A DNA stretch of 64,000 bases from Mytilus trossulus (Eukaryota; Mollusca; Bivalvia; Mytilida; Mytilidae). The notes beneath the pieces were generated by a model. It was not told the origin of the DNA. It did no database searches and worked only from the letters and a program-made list of their open reading frames with translations. This document shows, piece after piece, positions 25,101-35,400 of this stretch. Where the stretch lies: positions 5,183,001 to 5,247,000 of the forward strand of contig NC_086382.1 in the NCBI RefSeq assembly GCF_036588685.1, in the 5' to 3' direction. Position 1 is the first letter of the stretch. The number at the start of each line of letters is the position of its first letter. Both the position numbers and the translations under genes were made by a program.

Positions 25101-26110
25101 ACTTTTTTTAAATTCCATATCTGATTTAGCTCCCTGAAAAATAGAGTTATTGACACAAAAAGTTTGTAGTTTGCTTTGTATACCCAAATAAAAAGCTCTC
25201 AAATATTTAATAGGAAAAGACAGACTACCAACTGTTAAAGACAGAGAAAAACTCAGCTATACAGAAGCTACATTACATGAAGCCATGCGACTTGGTACAC
25301 CTGCTCCATTAGGAATTCCTCATAGTACACTTTGTGACACGCGAGTTGGTGAGTATTTGAATTAATCAGACTTTTACAATGTTGTCGGCAGTCTTTTACC
25401 AATTTGAACATTCCTCTTTTTTTAAATTAGGATTGAATCAGACTTTTGCAATGGTTGAGGTAGTCTTTTACCAATTTGAGTGGCATTACTTTTACATTTG
25501 CATAAATTTTAACTATATTTGCCCGTACAAAAAGATTACGTTTACGCGCATTTATTTTACTGGTAAATTTGGCAGTGATAGGGACAATTGCAGGCAAGAG
25601 AAAGTGTTTCTCGGAAATTTTATTGTGTTGTCTTTTACAGATGGTTACGATGTTCTGACAACATAAGAGTGAGACGTTTCATAGAAATGTATCCAAAGTA
25701 AAATTTTACCTCTTTGAACTGCTCCGCATATTACTATAATTCAATGTTTTTTTTCAGGCGGGTATGATGTTCCAAAGGATACAATGGTTATGATTAATCA
25801 CTGGGCACTTCACAATGATCCTAACCAATGGAACGACGTGAATAAATTTGATCCGACACGCTTCCTGGACGAAAATGGAAAACTTGGTAAGAAACCAGAC
25901 AGCTGGTTACCATTTTCAGCAGGCAGACGTGGATGTTTAGGGGAATCTGTTGCTAAACCAGAACTTCATTTGATTTTTGCAACAATTATGCAGAAGTTCA
26001 AGATTTCCTTACCTGAGGGAACCAATCCTAAAATAGAACTAGCTGGATCTGGTGCCGTTGCACTACCTGCTCCGTATAAAGTCATTCTTAAAGAAAGAAA
26101 TATTTTATAA
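13104..26110 (+). CDS. Cytochrome P450 gene B (clan 2, CYP17/CYP1-like), intact
   Basis: A microsomal haem-thiolate monooxygenase of 502 residues; the substrate cannot be told from sequence (relatives act on steroids or xenobiotics). Exons: 13104-13251, 14432-14509, 15545-15643, 16571-16664, 17707-17862, 18753-18964, 21498-21626, 22027-22131, 25214-25348 and 25758-26110. All introns are GT-AG and the sum is 1509 bp with the stop. Visible parts: an N-terminal membrane anchor (about residues 3-25), proline hinge PPGP, C-helix WKLHR (128-132), I-helix AGIETS (306-311) with the usual acid and threonine, K-helix EAMR (363-366), FDPTRF (416-421) and the haem loop FSAGRRGCLGE with thiolate C445. The start has an anchor of normal length behind it. 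An array of three 40-bp repeats spans the exon 1 donor. Intron 8 holds a hAT-like element. The CYP family number is not assigned. Confidence 0.93.
13228..13345 (+). repeat. 40-bp tandem repeat across the exon 1/intron 1 junction of gene B
   Basis: Three copies of a 40-bp unit beginning TGGCCTCTGATTGGAAGTTA and including TGAAGGTAATAACATTT. Each contains the last 24 bp of exon 1 and its donor. The first copy is the real junction (donor at 13252); the second keeps GAAGGTAATA, and the third has lost the donor (GAAGGAAATA). Because 40 is not a multiple of three, using the second donor would shift the frame and bring in a stop. The same unit is expanded to about 22 copies in gene C. Confidence 0.92.
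13462..14045. repeat. Large imperfect palindrome in intron 1 of gene B
   Basis: The left arm AAGGAGTTGGTCCGGTAAGG pairs with the right arm, whose complement reads AAGGAGTAGGTTCAGTAAGA. Further in, GTGGCCGCATCCGTGTTCAT pairs with ATGAACACGAATACGGCCAC. The centre is near 13755. This is a fold-back or MITE-like element of about 580 bp with no coding capacity. Confidence 0.7.
14585..14766. repeat. Fold-back element in intron 2 of gene B
   Basis: The left arm GATTAGCTTGCTGAACC pairs with the right arm GGTTCAGCAAGC...AAGCTAACC, and GACTAGTCC pairs with GGACTAG. Total about 180 bp with a loop near 14670. The right arm has an extra AAGC microrepeat. Confidence 0.65.
15055..15335. repeat. R2 repeat fragment and A-rich runs in intron 2 of gene B
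   Basis: Bases 15060-15150 match the R2 family (GTCAAAGAGAAAACAACCCG, then GGCCACCAATGGGTTTTC). Long A runs follow at 15241-15265 and 15304-15330. No gene content. Confidence 0.6.
16873..16955 (+). repeat. 26-bp tandem repeat, three copies
   Basis: The unit CAAGTAGCAAAATAATGTTG plus TATTGT is repeated at 16873, 16899 and 16925 with single substitutions, within intron 4 of gene B. Confidence 0.9.
18310..18455. repeat. R2 repeat fragment in intron 5 of gene B
   Basis: Contains GTGGCAAAGAGACAACAACC, then AGAGCGGAAAACAACCGAAG and ATGGGTCTTC. It matches the R2 family at 30995-31290 and, on the other strand, 55030-55240. Confidence 0.6.
18599..18670 (+). pseudogene. Relic of a duplicated exon 6 start in gene B intron 5
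   Basis: Behind a good acceptor (CGTTTTTCAG) the reading is SVELNDSEFIF, which matches the start of P450 exon 6 (SFEVDDPEFIK in gene B, SVDLDDPEFVT in gene C). Similarity is lost after about 27 bp and there is no matching exon 3' end. It lies 154 bp upstream of the real exon 6 acceptor. It looks like a decayed partial duplicate, slightly closer to the gene C version. Confidence 0.55.
19660..19815. repeat. R3 interspersed repeat fragment in intron 6 of gene B
   Basis: Core pieces include TCTTATTCCTGACTTAGTGC, TGTAGAAAATGG and CTAGCTTAACCTCTCACTTG. Relatives occur at about 24585-24725, 39195-39245, 49400-49560, 59780-59960, 62325-62540 and 63870-64000. Confidence 0.6.
20306..21240. repeat. Tandemly duplicated dispersed repeat (period about 480 bp) in intron 6 of gene B
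   Basis: GTTTATCAGGTTAAGATCTA at 20306 recurs at 20786, and both copies continue through GGTTGCTGCCCCTGAATTGG, TATAGATAGAGATAAACT and GGAGTTATTGCCCTTTAT. The second copy ends near ATTCACATAGACCAAGGTGA (about 21206-21225). No open frame or protein motif is recognisable. Confidence 0.7.
22208..22402. mobile_element. GGCGGAG element, one-ended copy in gene B intron 8
   Basis: Begins ACTGATCGGGCGGAGCTTA and runs to TATAGATGGGCTTG in reverse orientation to the copies in genes A and C. The other inverted end is replaced by an R4 repeat starting near 22420. Confidence 0.55.
22420..22640. repeat. R4 interspersed repeat in gene B intron 8
   Basis: Contains GAAGGGACAGTCAAACTCAT, then GACACAACATAGAAAACTAA. 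Related sequences are at about 45170-45390 (other strand), 47960-48090 and 48980-49160. No coding potential. Confidence 0.6.
22729..23994. mobile_element. hAT-like non-autonomous DNA transposon in intron 8 of gene B
   Basis: A 1266-bp insertion flanked by a perfect 8-bp direct duplication CTAGTAGC (22721-22728 and 23995-24002), the target size typical of hAT elements. The ends are imperfect inverted repeats: CAGGGATGGGGTAATTG on the left and, as complement of the right end, CAGACTTAGGGTCAATT. Both subterminal regions are packed with TAATTACA and TGTAAT motifs in opposite orientations. No transposase reading frame is present (longest open frame 67 codons, unrecognised). The host sequence on both sides resembles an R1-type repeat. 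Confidence 0.82.
24585..25030. repeat. R3 repeat and neighbouring dispersed repeat in intron 8 of gene B
   Basis: R3-like pieces (CAAGGAAAATTTAAACGG, TTTGTAGAAAATGGGGATTA) are followed by AGTAAAACACATTAACTACA and CAACAGAAACACTAAAGTAC. The latter part is also found at 27715-27800. The short open frame at 24680-24928 is a by-product. Confidence 0.5.
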
Positions 26111-26220
26111 ACTCTCTTGACATTAAATTTTTTTTTCTGAACAATTTCTATACTTTTAGAAAAAGATATAGACAACGCTTTCATGTCGATCCGGCCTATA
26201 TTTAAAGTCGATCCGGCTCC

Positions 26221-26249
26221 AATAAAAAAATATATTTATAAGGAATAAA
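26221..26249 (+). promoter_or_regulatory. Candidate poly(A) signals of gene B
   Basis: AATAAA occurs at 26221 and again at 26244, 111-134 bp after the stop codon of gene B. These are the first such hexamers downstream. Two GTCGATCCGGC copies lie just before them. Confidence 0.6.
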
Positions 26250-29200
26250 AATAAAGATATAAATTAATTGTAATGCATTAATGTTTATGAATTTTATTAT
26301 AATGTAAAAGGTGAACGGTAAAAAAACGACCGGATACCATAGACAACCTCCCAGTTTAAAATAATAATTGAACTATTTAGATTTGTTTTATTTCATATTT
26401 TAAATATGTTTTTGTTAAAGTGTTGCTAAGATAATTACAAAGAACTAGCTAGGCTTCTGATTTGATACGCCAAACGCGCGTTTCGTCTACATAAAGACAC
26501 TTCAGTGATGCTCAGATTAAAATATTTAAATCTATCCCCTGGATAAGAATATCCTTAGTATTTTGGACAATTCGTATATACAAATGTAGGCTGATATATA
26601 TGATGAGTTTATTTACAACCACTGGGTCAATGCCACTGCTTTTGAGATTTATTTCCCCAAGGGTATCACCAGCCCAGTAGTCAGCACTTTTTGTGCTGAC
26701 ATGAATTATCATTGATATGGTTATCAATATAAATAAACTGTTTACAAAATTTAGAACTTTTGAAATACTAAGGCTTTTTTTACCTCAGGCTTAGATTACC
26801 TTAGCTGGATTTGGCAAAACGTTTAGGAATTTTGGTCATCAATACTCTTCAACTTCGTACTTTATTTGGCCTTTTTAACTTTTTTGGATTAGAGCGTCAC
26901 TGATGAGTCTTTTGTAGACGAAACGCGCGTCGGGCGTATATACAAAATTTAGTCCTGATATCTATGATGAGTTTATTTGCAAACAGATTTTATTTAAATG
27001 ACCCTAGAGTTGAAATTCGTGTCAACATCGAAGTGCTGACCATTGGGTTGGTGATATCCTCAAAACGAACGAACACCAGGTGTGGTATCGACCCAGTGGT
27101 GTAAATAGTTAAAGGTACTAGGCTTATAATTTGATACACACGACACGCATTTCGTCTACATAAGACTCATCAGTGACGCTCATATCAAAAATATTTAAAA
27201 AGCCAAACAAGTATAAAGTTTGAGAGTAATTACTTTATCTTCTGATACCATGGTATATGTACCTGATCAAATATTTGCATCATTAATTTTATATTATAAT
27301 TATTTTAAAAGATACTTTAATCTTTATTTTCTCATTTAATATAAAACACAACTGATACATTGAAACTACATTTTATGTCATAAAAAGAATTAAGCCTCAG
27401 ATGAAATAAGAATTAATATGATTTTGAAATTTATTCATAATAATTATTCGTACATAAATGACAGTGCATCATATAAGCATCTATAGGCTGGTTGGTATAG
27501 CTATACATATATATTGACTGCATATTTTTTGAATTGTAATATAGTGTATTTTATGTTAATGTAGCAAGTTGTACTTTAAAATAAAAAAAAATATTATCTA
27601 TGAATACTTTATTAAAAAAATTGATTGGCAATAGGAATAAAGGTAACAGTAGTAAACTGCTGTTTAAAAGTCATAAATCAGGGTGTTATTGATTTATTTT
27701 AAACTAAAATCGAGGAAAACGCATCAACTATGAGAGGCAAATATTGGAACAACAGGAACACTGAACTGACAAAAAGAAACCCAACAACACCTAAACACCT
27801 GAATACATAAAAAAGAACTCCTACTATTATATTACAACTATCATATCCTGACCTGGTACAGGACACATTAAGAAGATTTGATGGGTTAAACCTGGTTTTA
27901 AGGCTTGCCGATCAAAGGAAACATTTACAGGTATTTTTCATGTGTCAAAAACAAAACAAATTAAGAGATATTTTTCAGAGCTGTCGTCAGTCTCCAATCG
28001 ATGCAAGTTGTTTTTTTTACAAGAAAATATTTAACTACATGCACTGAACATAGGATTGTCGTGGCTTTTTTAATATTATTTTAAAATAAGTTTATGAGTA
28101 TGATTTCGTGCATTCGACTTTTTTTGTTTCTATTTCTGACGGCACTTCATGTATTCAAAGTACCATCTGTGACTTTGAATTAATAATTATAATACAAGCG
28201 CAGTTCCTATTCCTTATGTTTTAGTCTCCTTTCTCACGTGACATTAGATTATACATTTTATACACTATGTTCTTTTTTGTTTTTCATTATCAATGTCGTA
28301 TTTAAACACGTATGCATAAGATGTCATTTAATATGTTTTGAACTCTGAAGTTAAAAGATGTATGGAGATTTGACAAAGTTACGTGAAAAGGCATTGCCTA
28401 TGTTTTTGGAAAAATACTACCATATAAGAACACACGATACTTTCTAGAGCATAATTATACAGTTTTCAGTAATAAAGATCTCAAAAGAGGGTGACTGGGC
28501 AATGAACTCTTTATTATCTTATATTTGGCGGGAAATTAATGGACTGTTTCATTGCATAGCAACACATACAACCTATTCATTATTTCGTTCCCAAAAAAAG
28601 AAAAAACAAATAGTCGAAAGCTGAATTGTGTGAAGATGTCAGACCACTCATTCTACCCTCTTAAATCTATGTTAACGAAACTCTTCCATAAAAAGTGCTT
28701 TTAATGTCATTGTTTACTCAAACTAACCAACACATTTGCGGAAATGAAATTTAAAATAAATGAAAAATATTTAGACCATTTTGAGCTAAACTATACATGA
28801 ACATGACTTCGCTTTAAATTTGATGATTAATGCATTCCATAGTATACTTATTTAAGATTCCATCTTCCTGAATATGCATGAAATATTAACCACTGAACGT
28901 TAAGCAAACAACAATCAATCAATCAATCCAAGATTTCAAGAAAAAAGGGTGATTCTTAAAAATGATTATTGTTCATTGCTTTTATCGGTTATTGCCGGGT
29001 TATGTGTGTTTTGAATATTAATTAGTAAAGATATTCTTGACTGCAGAGTTCTGGTGGTCCCGATCTATTGAAAAAATTCTTCCGGTAGTCTTAAATATAT
29101 ATAAAAAAGAAGTCTCACATAAGATAATAACTAAAAAAAAGATTCTTTTATTCTCTTCAATCAAATCATCTCTTTTGCTGGTCACTTTAAAGAGGCTCGA

Positions 29201-30184
29201 GGGTACACAAAAATTAGCAAAAATTGAAACATTTGTTTTTTCATTACAAATTTTATTTAATATTCTATTAGTTGTTACTTTATGATATGGTACAAAAATC
29301 AACCCAAAAAAATAAATTTATTTGGCCGCAGATGACTTTTCAAATGTATATATCATTGAAAAAGCTCCAAATTATTTCCCTTTGATGAAATAATGCCTTT
29401 TTTTTGGGTATAAAAATTGAAAGGACTTTTTTTTAACTGATTGGTGACCCATATTTTTTTTCAATATTTTTTTTAATTAAACTGTACTAAAACTAGACTA
29501 TTGTAAAATTTATGCGATTTCTGTAATTTAGTTATTTTTTTATTTCGATTTTACCTTTTTTTCTCCTATGAGTTCGACAGAAAAAAGTACCTTAACAAAA
29601 ATGCATGCTTCTTTCAAAAGCAGATTGTGAGCTTAAATGAACGGTGACCCAATATTTATTTTATTTTCTATTAAGTATAGGATAAAGTTTATTTAAAGAA
29701 ATAAAATAGCGAAATCTATATTTAAAAAAATAAATTGATTTAGACCCGCGAGCCCCCTTAAGAGTTCGATTGTCGAGGGGTCTTACTAAGGTTTTTTTTT
29801 TATTATGAGCAAGATTTTATATCTTCAAAGAATGGATCACCAATCTAAACTCTTATTTAGTAGAATAATTCAAAACAATATTAATGTTTTACTTTGTTTA
29901 TGTTTTAAATCTAACAAAAGAACAAATACCATCATAACCATGTATACAATTAGAACAATATTTCATATCAGACAATCCTGTTATCAAAGTAACAAATAAT
30001 TTTGCAGAACAACTATGATATGTAGTTCTAAATATCACAAGTGAATATGTACTAGAATAATCGTATTTGAACTTTTGTTGAATTTCTATTGCTATTCCTT
30101 TAATTAAATGTATGTTGCTGTTTGTTTGTGACATCAGGTGCTGTCTGGTAAATTTTTGTTATACGTTTTTGCATACTATTAGTA

Positions 30185-30310
30185 TCTAATAAAAGGAATT
30201 GGTAGTTCACCTACATCATTACTACCCTGATGTTGACACGGAGGTTGTGAGTTCGAACACACAGGTGCCAGGGTCGTTCGATCCCAATCTTAAGGTTGTA
30301 CCTAACCTTA
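30185..30310 (+). repeat. Possible tRNA-derived SINE fragment
   Basis: TTGGTAGTTCACCTAC and, about 45 bp later, GGTTGTGAGTTCGAACACAC resemble the A and B boxes of a pol III promoter (B-box core GAGTTCGAAC). No complete tRNA cloverleaf can be folded by eye and there is no clear poly(A) tail or target duplication, so this is only a candidate. Confidence 0.3.
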
Positions 30311-30994
30311 CAGGGAGATAACTATGTGAAATCAGCTAAACGTTTAAATTACGTTGAGTTGTTAAGGAAATATTAAGCTTCTCAATGATCAAAATTAGTG
30401 TTTGTCAAACTGCTATATAACCAGTGTAATTTTTCTGATAAATTTGTTGGTTCAAATTTTTGGAAATTTTTATATTTTTGTCAAAGGGTCAAAGTAAATA
30501 TTTTTGATCTACAATCATGTTTTTCTTAGATCAGCATATAATGTTAGGCGATTCACACACAATCAATCAATCTAAATATCAATGTGTGAATGAAAATTCT
30601 ACGCAGCACATCTTCAAAAAAACACGATTTTTCGGAACTTCGTAAAATGTCTGCACATCAAAATTGACGCTCCTTTTTTTGCATGCCATTTAAAAAACCA
30701 ATTACAGGATTAAAGCCGTTCATTAGGTCATTACTTAAATAATCTCATTATAGATACAAAGATTAAAATTTTGTATTTGCGCCAGACTCGCATTTTGTCT
30801 ACAAAAGACTGATCAGTGACGCTCCAATGAAAAAAGTTAGAAAGTGACAGCATTTGTGACCCTCTGATCAGAAAAGTACTAGGGTTTTTCTCGGCATGTT
30901 TATGAATCAAAAGTGAATGCCATGAATATACAAATTCACGTGAGGTCAATTTTATAAATTGACGGAGATTTTGAACTATCCGCCAGATACCAAT

Positions 30995-31290
30995 AAAATT
31001 GAGAAAGGAAATGTGGAATGTGTCAAAGCGACAACAACCCGACCATAGAGCAGACAACAGCCGAAGGCCACCAATGGGTCTTCAATGTAGCGAGAATTCC
31101 CGCACCCGTAGGTGTCCTTCAGCTGGACCCTAAAAAATATGTATACTAGTACAGTGATAATGGACGTCATACTAAACTCCGAATTATACACAAGAAACTG
31201 AAATTAAAAATCATACAAGACTAACAAAGGCCAGAGGCTCCTGACTTGGGACAGGCGCAAAATTGCGGCGGGGTTAAACATGTTTATGAG
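30995..31290. repeat. R2 interspersed repeat, fullest copy
   Basis: Runs from GAGAAAGGAAATGTGGAATG through GCCACCAATGGGTCTTCAAT, GAATTCCCGCACCCGTAGGT and ACTAGTACAGTGATAATGGA to TTGCGGCGGGGTTAAACATG. Parts recur at 11130-11175, 15060-15150, 18310-18450 and 55030-55240, and its last segment is shared with 55990-56070. Confidence 0.7.
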
Positions 31291-32200
31291 ATCTCAACCC
31301 TCTCCCTATACCTCTAGCCAATGTAGAAAAGTAATCGAATAACAATACGCACATTAAAATTCAGTTCAAGAGAAGTCCGAGTCCGATGTCAAAAGATGTA
31401 ACAAAAGAAAATAAATAAAGTGACAATAATCCATAAATAAAAACAGACTACTAGCAGTTAACTATCATGCCAGCTCCAGACGTCAATTAAACTGATTGAA
31501 AGATTATGTCTTCATCATATGAATATCAGGCACAATCCCTCCCGTTAGGGGTTTAGTATCATACTGTCATAAAATATATGAGAAGAACATAACCCGTGTC
31601 ATGCGAACAACTGTTTTTTTTAAATAAATGTGTTTAGTTCCGATGCAAAGACCCTATAAGTGAATCAATATTAAAGCCAAAATATGCAATCTTTAATGAC
31701 CTGACAACAGTATCGTAACTACATCCCTTCTTAATAAGTCTGTTTAAAGGTTTTGTAAGCTTTTGAGATGAATACTGACATTTTTGTGCTTTGTAAAAAA
31801 TATTACCATAAAAGATTGGATGTGAAATACCTGAACATATAAGATGTCTGCATGTTGAATTATCTTTACGAATTATTTCCTTATCACCTTATACCGGTGA
31901 TAAAATTTAGTAAATGTGTTGACCAGTTTGTGATATCGAAAACCCTGGTGTAATAATTTTTCAATGTATGATGTTAACACTTAAGTAATCATACGGTTAA
32001 ATACGATGAACAAAATGGGTAATGGTGGAACTGTAAACAAGGTTTTAAAGTCAAATGTTTTGAAAAATAGAACGAATTTCAGAGACAGATCGAGATTTAA
32101 AAGTATTCAGATGTTCTTTATAAAGTTCTGTTTTTCTAATTTCGTAGTTAGTCCTTTATATTAGAATAGTTTTGAACTGTTTTATTTGTGACCAATAAAA

Positions 32201-32327
32201 CTTTTCTACAGCTGATATATGAAACTATCACAAAAAAGAATAACTATTAGATGCGAGCTAATAAATCAGAACTCTCATTCAATAGTTATTCATTTTTGTG
32301 GAATTTCATATGTCAGCTGTAGAAAAG
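32201..32327. repeat. Fold-back (MITE-like) element near the 3' end of gene C
   Basis: Arms of about 48 bp pair with few mismatches: CTTTTCTACAGCTGATATAT at 32201 against the complement of ACAGCTGACATATGAAATTC, and AAGAATAACTATT against AATAGTTATTC. The loop is about 30 bp. Confidence 0.75.
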
Positions 32328-32370
32328 AGATAGATTGCAAACACTTCTAATAAGAAAAATCTATATCTTT

Positions 32371-32380
32371 TTTATTTATT
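32371..32380 (-). promoter_or_regulatory. Candidate poly(A) signal of gene C
   Basis: On the minus strand this reads AATAAATAAA, about 72 bp past the stop of gene C at 32452. Confidence 0.55.
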
Positions 32381-32451
32381 TAACAAAATGATTATATTTT
32401 CATTGTTTATATCATTATAGATTCTGATCATCAGTTAAGATTGATTCATCT

Positions 32452-35400
32452 TCATGTATTTATTCTGTCTTCAACAATGATTTTGAACGGAGCAGGTTGT
32501 GTATTACTACTAGATCCGCCTAATTTCAATTCCGGATTGGTTCCTTCGGGTAATGTAATCTTGAACCTTTGCATTATCGTTGCAAAAATCAAATGAAGTT
32601 CTGGTTTAGCTACCACTTCTCCTAGACATACACGTCTCCCTGCAGAAAATGGTAACCAGCTTTCTGGTTTCATACCAAGCTTTCCATTTTCGTCGAGGTA
32701 GCGTGTCGGATCAAATTTCTCAACGTCTTTCCAATAGTTAGGATCGTGATGAAGTGCCCAGTGATTAATCATAACGACTGTATCCTGTGGAACATCATAA
32801 CCTCCTAAAAAATATAAACCACTACAAGTAATATGTGCAGTTATTTTGAGATGGATATGAAATTTTGTTTCCAATAAATTTTTAAAGACAAATCTCAGAT
32901 TTAAGCTGAAAATTTCAAACATCACAACATTCTTTCAAAATAAAAACTCAACCAACTAACTTATAAAATAACGCTGATACTTACTCATCTGAAGCTATAG
33001 CATTGTGACTTAATATCCTCTGATTATGATTCAATTATAACTTGACTTTTTTTGTCTTAGTAATTAACATATTTAGGTACTGTTAGGCGCAATGACCATC
33101 TAAATAAAAAAGATAAGAGACCACGTTGAAGTCTAGTTGATTTTAATACTTACCAACTTTTGAATCACACATTGTACTATGAGGCAGACCTACGGGAACA
33201 ACTGTACCAAGTCTCATGGCTTCATGTAAGGTGGCTTCTGTATAACTGAGATTTTCTCTGTCTTTAATCGTCGGTAGTCTATCATTTCCTAAATAAAGGT
33301 TGACATAAAAGCATGCATTTAAATTTGTACGAAAAATGTAGACTACATGTATTATACAAAAATACGAACATGAAGTATGATTGTTAACAAAACAACTATC
33401 CAATAAAGTTCAAATAAAGTTGATGTAAGAGATTATAAGCAAACGTACGGTCTTTGACAAAGTGAAAACCATACATCTATAGTCTGCTATGAAAGGCCAC
33501 GACTAGAATAATCTGAAACATTTACAAATTGACGAAACAAACATGACAGACATAAACCAACGACAATCACTGAACTACAGGATCCTGACTCTGGACAGGT
33601 ACACAAAGAATGTGGCGGGTTTATACGTTTTACTCCAATATATGAAATATTGGCAGCTGGCAATTGCTAGTGCTTTAGTTCAGATATCATGATAAATGTT
33701 AAAAAAAGACACGTTTTATTTTGTTCTATTCCTTATTATATCGAAAGACTTTGATAATCGAACATTTAGAGAAATAAGATCCTCCTCCAGTTTTAGGTGG
33801 AAATCGTGTTTCTTGGAGAACATTTAGAGAAATAAGATCTTCCTCCAGTTTTAGGTGGGAATCGTGTTTCTTGGAGAACATTTAGAGAAATAAGATCCTC
33901 CTCCAGTTTTAGGTGGGAATCGTGTTTCTTGGAGAACATTTAGAGAAATAAGATCCTCCTCCAGTTTGAGGTGGGAATCGTGTTTCTTGGAGAACATTTA
34001 GAGAAATAAGATCCTCCTCCAGTTTGAGGTGGGAATCGTGTTTCTTGGAGAACATTTAGAGAAATAAGATCCTCCTCTAGTTTGAGGTGGGAATCGTGTT
34101 TCTTGGAGAACATTTAGAGAAATAAGATCCTCCTCCAGTTTTAGGTGGGAATCGTGTTTCTTGGAGAACATTTAGAGAAATAAGATCCTCCTCAAGTTTT
34201 AGGTGGGAATCGTGTTGCTTGGAGAACATTTAGAGAAATAAGATCCTCCTCCAGTTTTAGGTGGGAATCGTGTTGCTTGGAGAACATTTAGAGAAATAAG
34301 ATCCTCCTCCAGTTTTAGGTGGGAATCGTGTTTCTTGGAGAACATTAAGAGAAATAAGATCCTCCTCCAGTTTTAGGTGGGAATCGTGTTGCTTGGAGAA
34401 CATTTAGAGAAATAAGATCCTCCTCCAGTTTTAGGTGGGAATCGTGTTGATTGGAGAACATTTAGAGAAATAAGATCCTTCTCCAGTTTTAGGTGGGAAT
34501 CGTGTTTCTTGGAGAACATTTAGAGAAATAAGATCCTCCTCCAGTTTTAGGTGGGAATCGTGTTGCTTGGAGAACATTTAGAGAAATAAGATCCTCCTAC
34601 AGTTTTAGGTGGGAATCGTGTTTCTTGGAGAACATTTAGAGAAATAAGATCCTCCTCCAGTTTTAGGTGGGAATCGTGTTTCTTGGAGAACATTTAGAGA
34701 AATAAGATCCTCCTCCAGTTTTAGGTGGGAATCGTGTTGCTTGGAGAACATTTAGAGAAATAAGATCCTCCTCCAGTTTTAGGTGGGAATCGTGTTGATT
34801 GGAGAACATTTAGAGAAATAAGATCCTTCTCCAGTTTTAGGTGGGAATCGTGTTTCTTGGAGAACATTTAGAGAAATAAGATCCTCCTCCAGTTTTAGGT
34901 GGGAATCGTGTTGCTTGGAGAACATTTAGAGAAATAAGATCCTCCTCCAGTTTTAGGTGGGAATCGTGTTTCTTGGAGAACATTTAGAGAAATAAGATCC
35001 TCCTCCAGTTTTAGGTGGGAATCGTGTTTCTTGGAGAACATTTAGAGAAATTAGATCCTCCTCCAGTTTTAGGTGGGAATCGTGTTTCTTGGAGAACATT
35101 TAGAGAAATAAGATCCTCCTCCAGTTTTAGGTGGGAATCGTGTTGATTGGAGAACATTAAGAGAAATAAGATCCTCCTCCAGTTTTAGGTGGGAATCGTG
35201 TTTCTTGGAGAACATTTAGAGAAATAAGATCCTCCTCCAGTTTTAGGTGGGAATCGTGTTGATTGGAGAACATTTAGAGAAATAAGATCCTCCTCCAGTT
35301 TTAGGTGGGAATCGTGTTGATTGGAAGATAAATTCTATGCTGTGTTTTATGTACTGTTTTTTGTGTGTTTGTATTTTTTAGTCAAAGCGTTGTCATTTTA

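Larger units (their letters stand above)
26111..32451. other. Intergenic region between genes B and C (tail to tail)
   Basis: Genes B and C converge on this 6.3-kb region. It holds the 3' flanks of both, several R1 fragments (26450-27215), a dispersed repeat at 27700-27960, AT-rich sequence with no recognised content at 28000-30180, an R1 copy at 30760-30850, an R2 copy at 30995-31290 and a fold-back element at 32201-32327. No conserved open frame is visible; all open stretches are under 110 codons and match repeats or low-complexity DNA. Confidence 0.6.

Noticed and set aside
29018-30134. Overlapping open frames on both strands near 29-30 kb
   Set aside because: Short, AT-rich, no motif, and mirrored on the opposite strand; judged noncoding.
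30185-30310. A tRNA gene
   Set aside because: Only B-box-like and weak A-box-like pieces are seen; no acceptor stem or anticodon arm can be folded, so at most a SINE fragment.
33765-35327. CRISPR-like regular array
   Set aside because: Units are contiguous 58-bp repeats without unique spacers, in an intron of an animal gene; it is a minisatellite.
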